Positions 1 through 9,004 of a DNA stretch of 64,000 bases are shown one piece after another. How positions within the stretch are numbered: the stretch's first letter is position 1; every line of letters begins with the position of its first letter. Position numbers and translations under genes: made by a program. Below the pieces are notes generated by a model, which was not told the DNA's origin, searched no databases, and worked only from the letters and a program-made list of their open reading frames with translations. The stretch spans positions 1 through 64,000 of the forward strand of contig CAMYBS010000004.1 in NCBI GenBank assembly GCA_947254025.1, read 5' to 3'. The stretch comes from an uncultured Clostridia bacterium (GTDB taxonomy: Bacteria; Bacillota; Clostridia; Tissierellales; Peptoniphilaceae).

Positions 1-386
1 TATTTATTCTAGGTATGATATCACCGCTTGTGATGTTTGCTATGGGACATACTTATGTAGTTGCAGTCTTATCACTTATAGTAATGACAATAGCAGAATT
101 AATTAGAAAGATTGGTAATTACAATTCCTTTAAATACAATATGCTTTCTTATGCAATCTTCAGCACATGGATATGTAGCTCTTTAATGCAAATGCTTTTA
201 GCTAAAGAAAAATATATTGAATTATCTATGATGATGGGAAAAGATTATGTTGATGCAATGGAAAAACTAATAACATATCCTCACATGGCCTTAGTAGCCT
301 TAGGTGCTTTCCTAGGAGGAATAATTGGAGCATATATAGGCAAGGCTCTATTGAAAAAACACTTTGAAAAAGCAGGCATTGTATAA
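1..386 (+). CDS. ECF transporter S component, MptD/Trep_Strep-like (5' partial)
   Basis: This is the C-terminal part of a hydrophobic integral membrane protein. The reading frame is open to the left edge (codons start at base 3), so the ATG at 15 is probably internal and the true start lies outside the window. At least three hydrophobic segments are visible, ending in a GGIIGAYIGKALLKKH helix typical of the MptD/Trep_Strep group of energy-coupling-factor substrate-binding subunits. The S-T-A order with EcfT and a fused ATPase directly downstream supports a dedicated ECF importer. The substrate cannot be read from the sequence. The family assignment rests on remembered similarity plus context. 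Confidence 0.75.
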   Translation, partial: FILGMISPLVMFAMGHTYVVAVLSLIVMTIAELIRKIGNYNSFKYNMLSYAIFSTWICSSLMQMLLAKEKYIELSMMMGKDYVDAMEKLITYPHMALVALGAFLGGIIGAYIGKALLKKHFEKAGIV

Positions 387-1075
387 TGCCTACCTTTTCT
401 TCGAATTCTTCCTTTAATCTCAACCCAATAAGTAAGTTATTAGTCGTATTTCTTACAGGCTTAACTGTTGTGCATAGCTTAAATATATGTTTCGAGCTAG
501 CAATTGTTTGTATTATTGGTATTTTATTTTATTTGAATGGATACAAAAAAACACTTTTCAAATGGATAGTTTTATGTGGAATACTTTATTCGTTACCAAA
601 TTTTATGGTGTTATCTGAATTAAATCCAATACTTAAGATGTTTTTAAGTCTATTTATTATCTTTAGAATGTTTTTATTGCCATTTATGGCAGCAAGCTTC
701 ATGGTAAAGACCTCTGATGTAGGTGCAATAATTTCATCTATGGATAAGCTCAAAATTTCAAAAAATCTTTCCATACCTGTTGCGGTCATGTTTAGGTTCT
801 TCCCATCTTTCAAAGAAGAGAAGAAAAACATTAAGATGGCTATGAAGGTAAGAGGTATAAATTTTAAAAATCCAATCAAATATCTTGAATATGTTTCAGT
901 GCCACTACTAATTATATCTTCAAACATTGCAGATGACATTGCGAAAGCGGCGGAAACAAAGGCAATAGAAAATCCAATTGCCAAGACCAGATATATCCGT
1001 GTAAAGATACAGCTAATTGACTTTGTTTATGTTTTCGCAGTTGCTGGACTTATTGTGGGAGGCTTAATATGGTAG
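386..1075 (+). CDS. ecfT: ECF transporter transmembrane protein EcfT
   Basis: Predicted transmembrane scaffold of an energy-coupling-factor importer that links the S component to the ATPases. The 229-residue product has hydrophobic N-terminal helices, then a cytoplasmic region with the coupling motif AMKVRGINF (about residues 152-160) and a second, weaker A-E-T-K-A motif about 40 residues later, and it ends in a membrane helix. The second coupling motif lacks the usual Ala-Arg-Gly, which suggests divergence. The ATG overlaps the stop of the S-component gene (TAATG), and the 3' end overlaps the ATPase gene by 7 bases, so the three are translationally coupled. Confidence 0.85.
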   Translation: MPTFSSNSSFNLNPISKLLVVFLTGLTVVHSLNICFELAIVCIIGILFYLNGYKKTLFKWIVLCGILYSLPNFMVLSELNPILKMFLSLFIIFRMFLLPFMAASFMVKTSDVGAIISSMDKLKISKNLSIPVAVMFRFFPSFKEEKKNIKMAMKVRGINFKNPIKYLEYVSVPLLIISSNIADDIAKAAETKAIENPIAKTRYIRVKIQLIDFVYVFAVAGLIVGGLIW

Positions 1076-2433
1076 AAATAAAAAATTTAAGCCTTGATTA
1101 TGGCAAAGAACATATAATAGATGATATATCACTATCCATAGCCGAGGGAGAGTGCGTGCTATTTACAGGAAAAAGTGGAAGCGGTAAGTCATCTTTAATA
1201 AATTCAATCAATGGACTATCTGTAAGATATGATAACGCAAAGACAAAGGGCGAAATAATTATTGATGGTAAAAATATAAAAGAGTTGGAGCTTTATCAAA
1301 TCTCAATGCTTGTCTCAACTGTTTTTCAAAATCCTAAGACATATTTCTTTAACATAAATACGACATTAGAATTATTGTTTTATTTAGAAAATATTGGACT
1401 TGCAAGAGAAGAGATGGACAAGCGTTTAAAAGACATGCTTGAAATATTCCCGATAAAAAATCTTTTGAATAGAAATATATTTAATCTATCCGGCGGTGAA
1501 AAACAAATACTTTGCATTGCTGCTTCTTATATAGCAGGTACAAAGATCATAGTTATGGATGAGCCTTCTTCAAATTTGGATATTAAAAGCATAAGCGTTT
1601 TGACAAAGATGCTTAAAATACTAAAAAATAAGGGCATAAGCATAATTGTAGCTGAGCATAGAATTTATTATTTGATGGATATAGTTGACCGTGTATTTTT
1701 AATAGATAAGGGCAAAATTAAAAAAACTTATACTAGAAGTGAATTTTTAAAGCTAGACAAAAATGATTTGAACGCTTTAAGCTTAAGAGATAAAGAATTA
1801 AGTAAATTAGAAGTTCCTTATTTAAAAGGAGAGGGAGAGTATCAGATAAAAAATCTTAGCTACAAATTTACTGATGATGAGCGTTTAAGTGTAAAGGACA
1901 TCTCATTTAAGCTTGGCAAAATTTATGGCATAATAGGATCCAATGGACGAGGAAAGTCGACGTTTTTAAGATGTTTAATTGGTCTTGAGAAAAAATCAAA
2001 AGAAGAAATTTATTTTAAAGGCGAGAAATTATCTAAAAAAGAAAGACTTAAAAACTCTTCACTTGTTATGCAAGATGTAAATCATCAATTATTTACAGAT
2101 GAAGTATTCAAAGAGCTTAGTCTAGGTGTAAAGAATTTTGATGAAGAAAAGGCAAAAATCATTTTAAAAGATTTAGGCTTAGATGAATTTATTGAAAGAC
2201 ATCCAATGAGTTTATCGGGAGGACAAAAGCAAAGACTTGCGATAGCGTCAGTTATGTGTAAAGACTCGACTTTTGTTTACTATGATGAACCAACAAGCGG
2301 TATGGATTATACCAATATGGAAAAAATATCTGAACTGATTAAAAAATACAAAGCTATGGATAAAATAATTTTTATCGTTTCACACGACATAGAATTTTTA
2401 AATGAAGTAGCTGATGAAGTTTATGAATTATAA
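1069..2433 (+). CDS. Fused ECF transporter ATPase (EcfA1-EcfA2 type)
   Basis: A 454-residue protein with two complete ABC ATPase domains in one chain, which energises the importer encoded upstream. Domain 1 has Walker A GKSGSGKSS (residues 34-42), signature LSGGEKQ and Walker B IIVMDEP. Domain 2 has Walker A GSNGRGKST (near 290), signature LSGGQKQR and Walker B FVYYDEP. Most ECF systems use two separate ATPase genes; the tandem fusion is a known variant in dedicated modules. Both domains keep their catalytic glutamate and the switch histidine (AEHR in domain 1, SHD in domain 2). It is the last gene of the operon and is followed by a hairpin terminator. Confidence 0.9.
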   Translation: MVEIKNLSLDYGKEHIIDDISLSIAEGECVLFTGKSGSGKSSLINSINGLSVRYDNAKTKGEIIIDGKNIKELELYQISMLVSTVFQNPKTYFFNINTTLELLFYLENIGLAREEMDKRLKDMLEIFPIKNLLNRNIFNLSGGEKQILCIAASYIAGTKIIVMDEPSSNLDIKSISVLTKMLKILKNKGISIIVAEHRIYYLMDIVDRVFLIDKGKIKKTYTRSEFLKLDKNDLNALSLRDKELSKLEVPYLKGEGEYQIKNLSYKFTDDERLSVKDISFKLGKIYGIIGSNGRGKSTFLRCLIGLEKKSKEEIYFKGEKLSKKERLKNSSLVMQDVNHQLFTDEVFKELSLGVKNFDEEKAKIILKDLGLDEFIERHPMSLSGGQKQRLAIASVMCKDSTFVYYDEPTSGMDYTNMEKISELIKKYKAMDKIIFIVSHDIEFLNEVADEVYEL

Positions 2434-2473
2434 AACAAGTTTATATAAAATTTAAAACGGCAGTCTTATTACG

Positions 2474-2504
2474 AAGGGTCTAGATCACATCTAGACCTTT
2501 TCTT
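2474..2504 (+). terminator. Rho-independent terminator after the ECF operon
   Basis: Perfect 9-bp stem GGTCTAGAT / ATCTAGACC with a 3-base CAC loop (2477-2497), extended by a G-T pair and followed by four T. It lies 43 bases after the ATPase stop. Confidence 0.85.
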
Positions 2505-2550
2505 ATGCTCTTTTGCAGCTATATGACACTTTAGTTTCAATATATCAAGA

Positions 2551-2627
2551 GCCTCCCACTATATAGCAAGGCTAGTGCTATATGCGAGGCGTCTCACTAT
2601 ATAGCAAGGCTAGCACTATATAGCAAG
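2551..2627. repeat. Short AT-rich direct repeat cluster upstream of recJ
   Basis: The 19-base unit CACTATATAGCAAGGCTAG occurs at 2557-2575 and 2595-2613 (38-base period). A 14-base partial third copy follows at 2614-2627, tandem with the second. Each unit also holds an ATATAGC/GCTATAT-type inverted repeat, and GCCTC (2551-2555) can pair with GAGGC (2586-2590) around the first unit. The 323-base gap 2434-2756 otherwise holds only the ECF terminator and the recJ promoter. The role of the repeat is unknown. Confidence 0.7.
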
Positions 2628-2700
2628 CAAGGTTTTAGTGAGCTCCTCCTAAGACTTGAAATTGAGCTATGCTATATTGATATTCTTTATAAAAAAGGCT

Positions 2701-2728
2701 TTTAATATACAGCGCTTTGTGATATAAT
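2701..2728 (+). promoter_or_regulatory. Probable sigma-A promoter of recJ-rel operon
   Basis: A perfect -10 TATAAT at 2723-2728 lies 28 bases before the recJ start. The best -35 candidate is TTTAAT at 2701-2706 with a 16-base spacer, which is weak. Confidence 0.5.
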
Positions 2729-2756
2729 AAATAAATATAGATAATGGGGTTATTGT

Positions 2757-4508
2757 ATGCAAAAATGGTTTATAAAAAATAGAAATGCAGATAAATATGC
2801 AGATGTTAAGAGCGTAGTTAAGGATGATTTATTAGCGAAAGTTCTTTGTAACAGAGGGGTCGTTGAAACTGATGATGTCATCGACTACTTAAATGATGAC
2901 TACACAAAGATTTACCGCACTGAGGGCCTTCCGGACATGGACTTAGCACGTGAGCTTATAGGGGACGCTATCAAAAATCAAAAGAAGATACGCATTGTAG
3001 GCGACTATGACTCGGATGGCATTATGTCCTGCACAATACTTTTAAGAGCTCTTAAGTCCTTTGGTGCTGATGCAAGTTTTGAAGTGCCGGACAGAAAGGC
3101 GGATGGCTACGGTATCAATAAGCGTATAGTTGATAATTGTCTTAATGACAAGGTTGAGCTAATAATTACCTGTGACAACGGTGTATCGGCTTTTGAGGCT
3201 ATAGAACATGCAAAGGAGCAAGGCATAAAAGTTATTGTTACTGACCACCATTTACCAAAGATAGAAGATGGCAAGGAGATTAAGGTAGACGCTGATGCGA
3301 TAATTGATCCTAAGGTGGAAAAGTCTACTTATCCATTCACAGAGATTTGTGGAGCATTCGTTGCCTTTAAGCTGATCACATACATTAGCAAGGATTATGA
3401 ATTTGATCCAGACCTTATAGATGAGATAATTCAGTATGCAGCCTTTGCAACTATAACTGACATCATGCCGCTTCTTGATGAGAACCGAGACCTCCTAAAG
3501 AGGGGCTTGGAGCTTATGAATAAAAGACCATCTAAGGTTTTTTCTCATTTAAAGAGCGAGCTAAAAATTGATAAAGATATAAATGTTTTTCACATCGGCT
3601 TTATCTTAGGACCATCGGTCAATGCCATAGGCAGACTAAGCAATGCCAATCACGCAATTGCAGCTTTTGAGTCTTATGATGATGATAAGATCATAGCCAT
3701 CTGCAAAGAGTTATACGCTTTAAATCAAGAGAGAAAGGACTTAACAGAGCTTGGCTACGACGAGGCTATAAAGGCGATTGAAGCGGATGAAAATTTTGAT
3801 GCTAAGGATCTTATAGTTGTAAAATCGAAAAATCTTGAGAGAAGCGTTGCAGGTATTGTCGCTGGAAGGCTTAAGGAAAGGTACTACAGACCTGCGATAG
3901 CCCTATATGAAGAAGACGGTATTCTTTATGGCTCTGCAAGATCTATAGAGGAGTACAACCTTTTTGATGAGCTAAGCAAGGCCAAGGAGTACTTAAATAA
4001 GTTTGGAGGCCATAAGCTAGCGGCGGGCTTGGAGTTAAAAGTTGAAAATTATGATGCCTTTGTTGATTTCATGAATAAAAATTCCAATCTAACTGACGAT
4101 GACAAGGTCGAGAAGGTATATATTGATGCACTTTATCCAGTTGATTTTCAAAAATTTTCAACTTATGACAGCATAGAGAAGCTAAAGCCATTCGGTGAGA
4201 AGAATCCTGAAGTTTTATTTGCAGATAAAGACCTTGTTTTGAAAAGTATTAATGTATTTGGACAGAACCGCAACGTTATAAAGCTAAGGTTTAGAACAAA
4301 GCTTGACAATCTGATAACAGCTATACTATTCTACAAGGAAGATGAGTTTAAGAAAGACTACTTAAATCAATATGAATCTGACATTAACAGAGACTTAGCG
4401 GATGGCAAAGAGATAATTATGGATATTTGCTACAATCTTCAAGTTAATGAATATATGGGTACTAAGAGCCTTGATATAAATATAAAGCATTTTAGGTTTA
4501 GGAGGTGA
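2757..4508 (+). CDS. recJ: Single-stranded-DNA-specific exonuclease RecJ
   Basis: 5'-3' exonuclease acting on single-stranded DNA in recombinational repair. The 583-residue product is the standard bacterial core length. DHH-family metal-binding motifs are visible: DYDSDG at 83-88, TCDNG at 138-142 and TDHH at 162-165, followed by the DHHA1 domain (AGIVAGR, FGGHKLAAG) and a C-terminal OB-like region. It is the first gene of a block continuing with rel only 4 bases downstream. It ends with TGA, showing that TGA is a normal stop here. Confidence 0.95.
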   Translation: MQKWFIKNRNADKYADVKSVVKDDLLAKVLCNRGVVETDDVIDYLNDDYTKIYRTEGLPDMDLARELIGDAIKNQKKIRIVGDYDSDGIMSCTILLRALKSFGADASFEVPDRKADGYGINKRIVDNCLNDKVELIITCDNGVSAFEAIEHAKEQGIKVIVTDHHLPKIEDGKEIKVDADAIIDPKVEKSTYPFTEICGAFVAFKLITYISKDYEFDPDLIDEIIQYAAFATITDIMPLLDENRDLLKRGLELMNKRPSKVFSHLKSELKIDKDINVFHIGFILGPSVNAIGRLSNANHAIAAFESYDDDKIIAICKELYALNQERKDLTELGYDEAIKAIEADENFDAKDLIVVKSKNLERSVAGIVAGRLKERYYRPAIALYEEDGILYGSARSIEEYNLFDELSKAKEYLNKFGGHKLAAGLELKVENYDAFVDFMNKNSNLTDDDKVEKVYIDALYPVDFQKFSTYDSIEKLKPFGEKNPEVLFADKDLVLKSINVFGQNRNVIKLRFRTKLDNLITAILFYKEDEFKKDYLNQYESDINRDLADGKEIIMDICYNLQVNEYMGTKSLDINIKHFRFRR

Positions 4509-4512
4509 GCTT

Positions 4513-6657
4513 ATGATAGAAGATTTAATTAAAATTATCGAAAAGTACATGACAAAGGATGAGATTGCTTTTGTTATGAAGGCTTATGAATATGCAAGCG
4601 AGATGCATAAGGATCAAAAGAGAAAGTCTGGAGAGCCTTATATTATTCACCCTGTCAATGTAGCTATCATACTAGCTGACCTAGATATGGACGTTGAAAC
4701 CATCATAGCGGCTTTGCTTCATGATGTTGTTGAAGATACGCCTGCAACGTACGATGATGTTAAAAATTTATTTACAGAAGACATCGCAAACATTGTCGAT
4801 GGTGTAACTAAATTAAACAAGTTAAATTATAAGAGTTCGGAGGCTTTCCAAGCTGAGAACTTAAGAAAGATGATTCTTGCTATGAATAACGACATAAGAG
4901 TCATCATAGTTAAGCTTGCTGACAGACTTCACAACCTTCGTACGCTTGAGTACATGAACGAAGAGAAGAGAAAGCAAAAGGCTCAGGAGACTATAGAGAT
5001 ATACGCACCACTTGCTGGAAGACTCGGAATATTCAAGATTAAGTGGGAGCTTGAAGACTTATCTCTTAGATACCTTGATCCAGAAGGCTACTACGACTTG
5101 GTTGAGAAGATTAACAAGAAGAGATCTGAGCGCGAGAAAGAGATCAATGAGATTATAAAGAGGATATCCCTTGAACTTGATAAGCAAGAGCTTCACTACG
5201 ACATAAGCGGCAGGCCTAAGAACTTCTACAGTATATACAAGAAGATGAAGGGCAAGAGCAAGAGCTTTGAGAGCATATATGACCTTATAGCTGTGAGGAT
5301 ATTGGTAGACACGGTTAAGGATTGCTACGCTGTCTTAGGTATAGTTCACTCAATGTGGAAGCCGCTTCCAGGAAGATTTAAAGACTACATAGCCATGCCT
5401 AAGCCAAATATGTATCAGTCCTTACATACAACTGTAATCTCTGACACTGGAGAGATATTTGAGATTCAGATAAGAACATACGAGATGCACGAAGTTGCTG
5501 AGTTTGGTATCGCCGCACACTGGAAGTATAAGGGCGGCAAGGCACAAGGTAAAGATGTTGATAATAAGCTTGACTGGCTAAGACAATTATTAGAGTGGCA
5601 AAAGGACTTAAAGGATCCAAAAGAGTTTATTGACACTCTTAAGATCGACTTCTTTGATGATGAGGTCTTCGTATTCACACCTAACGGCGATGTTGTTGAC
5701 CTACCAGAAGGCTCGACACCAGTTGACTTTGCATATAGAGTACACACAGGTGTAGGTAACACATGCGTTGGCGCTAAGGTTGACTCAAGGATAGTGCCAC
5801 TTAACTATAAGCTTAAGAACGGCAATATAGTCGAGATTATCACACAAAAGTCATCAACAGGACCAAGTAGGGACTGGCTAAAGTTTGTAAAGAGTCCGAG
5901 AGCAAGGCAGAAGATAAAGCAATGGTTCAAGTCTAAAGAAAAGGATATCAGTATCGAGAAGGGTAAGGAACTATTTGAAAGAGAAGCTAAGAAGCTTGGC
6001 TTAGACTTAAATATATTGGACAACGAAAAAATTTACCATAAGATTGCAAAAGAACTTTCGATAAACTCGATTAGTGATTTATTTGCGTCTATTGGCTATG
6101 GCAATTTTAAAGAAAAGCTTGTTATAAATAAAATATTAAATATAAAGAATGCAATTGAAAATATCGGCCTAACTAAGAACGAGGACGACTACTTAAAGAG
6201 CTCTTCATCAAAGAAGGATGCAACAGGAGTTAGGATAGACGGACTTGAAGGCATGAAGATAAAGTTTGCTAAGTGCTGTAACCCAGTTCCTGGCGACGAA
6301 ATCATTGGCTTCGTAACAAGGGGCTACGGTGTTTCTATACACAGAAAGGACTGCACAAACATTGCTAACTTACTTGACTCGGATAGATGTCTAGAAGCTG
6401 AGTGGGACGCTGCAGCGAGTGAAAAATTCCTTGCTAATGTAACCATCAGAGCGGTTGACAGAACTGGTATACTTTCTGAAATCACAGCCATGGCAAAGGA
6501 AGCAGGCATTGGCATACAATCCTTAAGTGCAAAGAGCAACACTATAAGCGATATATTTATATATTTAACATTTGAAGTTTCGGGAAGGGAAGAACTAGAT
6601 AAGATGATGCAAAAACTTAAGACCATCAACGGCGTTCTAGATGTCTACAGGGCATAG
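4513..6657 (+). CDS. rel: Bifunctional (p)ppGpp synthetase/hydrolase Rel
   Basis: Makes and degrades the stringent-response alarmone (p)ppGpp. The 714-residue chain has the full architecture: an HD hydrolase domain with H46 and the HD pair at 70-71 (HDVVEDT); a synthetase domain with GRPKNFYSIYKKM (from about 233); a TGS domain (VFVFTPNGDVVDLPEG, near 385); a zinc-finger-like CCNPVPGD segment; and a C-terminal ACT domain (VTIRAVDRTGILSEI, near 643). The intact HD residues argue for hydrolase activity, so this is a bifunctional Rel rather than RelA. The ribosome binding site GGAGG overlaps the recJ stop. Confidence 0.95.
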   Translation: MIEDLIKIIEKYMTKDEIAFVMKAYEYASEMHKDQKRKSGEPYIIHPVNVAIILADLDMDVETIIAALLHDVVEDTPATYDDVKNLFTEDIANIVDGVTKLNKLNYKSSEAFQAENLRKMILAMNNDIRVIIVKLADRLHNLRTLEYMNEEKRKQKAQETIEIYAPLAGRLGIFKIKWELEDLSLRYLDPEGYYDLVEKINKKRSEREKEINEIIKRISLELDKQELHYDISGRPKNFYSIYKKMKGKSKSFESIYDLIAVRILVDTVKDCYAVLGIVHSMWKPLPGRFKDYIAMPKPNMYQSLHTTVISDTGEIFEIQIRTYEMHEVAEFGIAAHWKYKGGKAQGKDVDNKLDWLRQLLEWQKDLKDPKEFIDTLKIDFFDDEVFVFTPNGDVVDLPEGSTPVDFAYRVHTGVGNTCVGAKVDSRIVPLNYKLKNGNIVEIITQKSSTGPSRDWLKFVKSPRARQKIKQWFKSKEKDISIEKGKELFEREAKKLGLDLNILDNEKIYHKIAKELSINSISDLFASIGYGNFKEKLVINKILNIKNAIENIGLTKNEDDYLKSSSSKKDATGVRIDGLEGMKIKFAKCCNPVPGDEIIGFVTRGYGVSIHRKDCTNIANLLDSDRCLEAEWDAAASEKFLANVTIRAVDRTGILSEITAMAKEAGIGIQSLSAKSNTISDIFIYLTFEVSGREELDKMMQKLKTINGVLDVYRA

Positions 6658-6659
6658 AG

Positions 6660-7109
6660 ATGAGAGCGGTTGTACAAAGAGTAGAAGAGACTCGCCTGGA
6701 AGTAGATGACAAGCTTATAAGCGAAATACAGGGCGGCTTACTTGTCTACATTGCTGTTGAAGATGACGACACAGATGCTGATCTTGAATATATTTTTAAA
6801 AAAGTTACTAATATGAGAATTTTCTCTGACGAAGAAGACAAGATGAATTTATCGGTGCAAGACATTGAGGGCGAGATACTTCTTGTTTCGCAGTTCACAC
6901 TATATGGTGACGCTAGAAAAGGCAACAGACCTAACTTTATGAAGAGTGCAAAGGCAGAGAAGGCTGAAAGCTATTATGAAACATTTAAAGAGAAATTAAA
7001 GATAGGCGGGATAAATTTTAAATCGGGAGTCTTTGGAGCAGATATGCACATACACGCACATCTATCTGGACCGGTAACTATATTATTAGATTCAAAGAAG
7101 GAGTTTTAA
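6660..7109 (+). CDS. dtd: D-aminoacyl-tRNA deacylase
   Basis: Removes D-amino acids (and glycine mischarged on tRNA-Ala) from tRNAs. The 149-residue length is typical. It shows the family's N-terminal MRAVVQRV, the SQFTLYGD motif near residue 78 and the cross-subunit Gly-cisPro motif GPVT near 137. It starts 2 bases after the rel stop, the usual rel-dtd pairing in Bacillota. Confidence 0.95.
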   Translation: MRAVVQRVEETRLEVDDKLISEIQGGLLVYIAVEDDDTDADLEYIFKKVTNMRIFSDEEDKMNLSVQDIEGEILLVSQFTLYGDARKGNRPNFMKSAKAEKAESYYETFKEKLKIGGINFKSGVFGADMHIHAHLSGPVTILLDSKKEF

Positions 7110-7739
7110 ATGAATATTTTTAAGAAAAATGTTGGAGTTTATGGCTCTAATTCATACATTGTCAGCAGCGACAGTGGTGATGCGGTAATTATTGACGTAG
7201 GTGGCAATGCAGACGACTTATATGCATATATGCAAGAGCATAAATTAAATTTAAAAGCGATACTCTTAACACATGGTCACTTTGATCATGTTCTAGGAGT
7301 AAACGCCTTAAGAGAATTAAGCAGCGCCCCTAGCTACCTTTCAAAAGATGACTACGAGATGACTCAAAGAACAGACTTTATGCTTAACGATAAGATGAGA
7401 AACTATATAGACGAGCCTATAAACATAGACTACACTATCGACAAAGAAGGTCCTATGCAATTTGGAGACATCGTTGTTAATGTTATAAAGACTCCTGGAC
7501 ATACAAAGGGCGGCCTTACTTATCAAATCGGTGATGATTTATTCGTAGGCGATACTATATTTTTCCACTCAGTTGGTAGAAGCGATCTTTATGGCGGCGA
7601 CGAAGCTGAACTTATTGACTCGGTTAATAAAGTTTTGGCGATAGAAGGTAATCATATAATATATCCGGGACATAGTATGAATACAAGTTCTGAAGAAGAA
7701 AGAGCAAACAATCCTTACGTAAATGCTAAGAGAAGCTAG
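7110..7739 (+). CDS. MBL-fold metal-dependent hydrolase (glyoxalase II-like, YqgX type)
   Basis: Metallo-beta-lactamase-fold protein of 209 residues with the metal-binding motif THGHFDH (H55, H57, D59, H60), a downstream TPGHTKGG and the third-ligand region YPGHS. These residues predict a two-metal hydrolase of the small glyoxalase-II-like group that follows rel-dtd in many Bacillota. The physiological substrate is unknown. It abuts dtd directly and overlaps the next gene by 17 bases. Confidence 0.85.
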   Translation: MNIFKKNVGVYGSNSYIVSSDSGDAVIIDVGGNADDLYAYMQEHKLNLKAILLTHGHFDHVLGVNALRELSSAPSYLSKDDYEMTQRTDFMLNDKMRNYIDEPINIDYTIDKEGPMQFGDIVVNVIKTPGHTKGGLTYQIGDDLFVGDTIFFHSVGRSDLYGGDEAELIDSVNKVLAIEGNHIIYPGHSMNTSSEEERANNPYVNAKRS

Positions 7740-8988
7740 TATAAAGGTAATAAAAGAGCTCTTTTGGGAGCTTCAAAACATTAGAGATGGCATTAGTTAT
7801 GAGATTTTAGAAAGCGGCATACGCTTTTCTATAGATGGAAGTGAAAGAATTTTTACTTTATTTGATGGACTTAGCAATAACGAGATGAAGACTTTGATAT
7901 ATAAGGAGTTTTTGAAAGAAGGCATAAGTCTACCTTGGGGCATACTCACTGGCATTAAGCCACTAAAGCTATATGCGAGGTCTGATGACAAGGAGGCTTT
8001 CAAAGAAAAGTTTTTTATCTCGGATGAAAAGTTTGAACTTTTAGAGAGAACTTACAAGAATCAGGCTCTATCTTTCAAACCAAAGTACAGCTTGTATCTA
8101 CACATACCATTTTGCAAAGGCATCTGCTCATATTGTTCATTCTACACAAACGATATCACAAAGAAGAACTACGACTACGCAAAGTATGTAGAAGCTGTGA
8201 TCTATGAGATGAGCATGGAGAGTAAGAGAAGAGATATATCTGAGCCTGACAGCATATACATAGGTGGAGGGACTCCATCTGCCCTTGATCACGATAGCAT
8301 AGCAAGACTCTTAAAATACATAAAAGAGAATTATAAGTTTAAAGAACTTACCTTTGAGTGTGGCAGAGCTGACACTATGGACGCATCTTTGCTAGATATT
8401 TTAGATGAGTATGGAGTTACAAGGATATGTATTAACCCTCAGACTATGAATGAGCAAACGCTTAAGAGGGTTCACAGAAGAGCAAATATTGAAGAGCTTT
8501 ATAAGGCATACGAGCTTGCAAGAGGGCATGACTTCTACATCAACATGGACCTTATTATAGGACTTGAAGGAGAAGGAAAGCTTGATTATATTGACTCAGT
8601 AAAAAAGCTTATAGCGATGAAGCCAGAGTCGATTACTATACATAATCTGGCACTTAAAAGACGCTCTGTCATTACTAAAGAGCAGTTTAGATTAGAAAAT
8701 ATTGACTTATCAAAAGAAATTTACACCTTGCTTTATGATAGCTTTTACGAGCCGTACTATATGTACAGGCAGAAGATGACAAACTCTAACCTTGAGAATG
8801 TTGCCTTTGCACTTAAAGACAAGGCATCTATATATAATATAATTTCGATGAACGACCTTACAAGCATATACGCCTTTGGTGCGGGTGCTGTATCGAAGTA
8901 CATTGAAGGCGCTGAGCTAAGGCGCAAATTTAATTATAAGGACATTGCATTGTATATAAACAGTGTTTATAATAAAGATATATTGTAA
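7723..8988 (+). CDS. hemZ: HemZ-type radical SAM protein
   Basis: Radical SAM enzyme of 421 residues with the cluster motif C131-x3-C135-x2-C138 (CKGICSYC) preceded by LYLHIPF, then GGGTPSAL and a HemN-like TIM barrel. The N-terminal 120 residues before the radical SAM core are characteristic of HemZ. HemZ is annotated as coproporphyrinogen dehydrogenase, but no haem genes occur in this window and the real substrate in such anaerobes is uncertain. The start overlaps the MBL gene by 17 bases. Confidence 0.85.
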   Translation: MLREASIKVIKELFWELQNIRDGISYEILESGIRFSIDGSERIFTLFDGLSNNEMKTLIYKEFLKEGISLPWGILTGIKPLKLYARSDDKEAFKEKFFISDEKFELLERTYKNQALSFKPKYSLYLHIPFCKGICSYCSFYTNDITKKNYDYAKYVEAVIYEMSMESKRRDISEPDSIYIGGGTPSALDHDSIARLLKYIKENYKFKELTFECGRADTMDASLLDILDEYGVTRICINPQTMNEQTLKRVHRRANIEELYKAYELARGHDFYINMDLIIGLEGEGKLDYIDSVKKLIAMKPESITIHNLALKRRSVITKEQFRLENIDLSKEIYTLLYDSFYEPYYMYRQKMTNSNLENVAFALKDKASIYNIISMNDLTSIYAFGAGAVSKYIEGAELRRKFNYKDIALYINSVYNKDIL

Positions 8989-9004
8989 TATTGGGAGGAT
9001 ATTT

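Noticed and set aside
2557..2627. CRISPR array
   Set aside because: Only two and a half units, irregular spacing, no spacers of uniform length and no cas genes.
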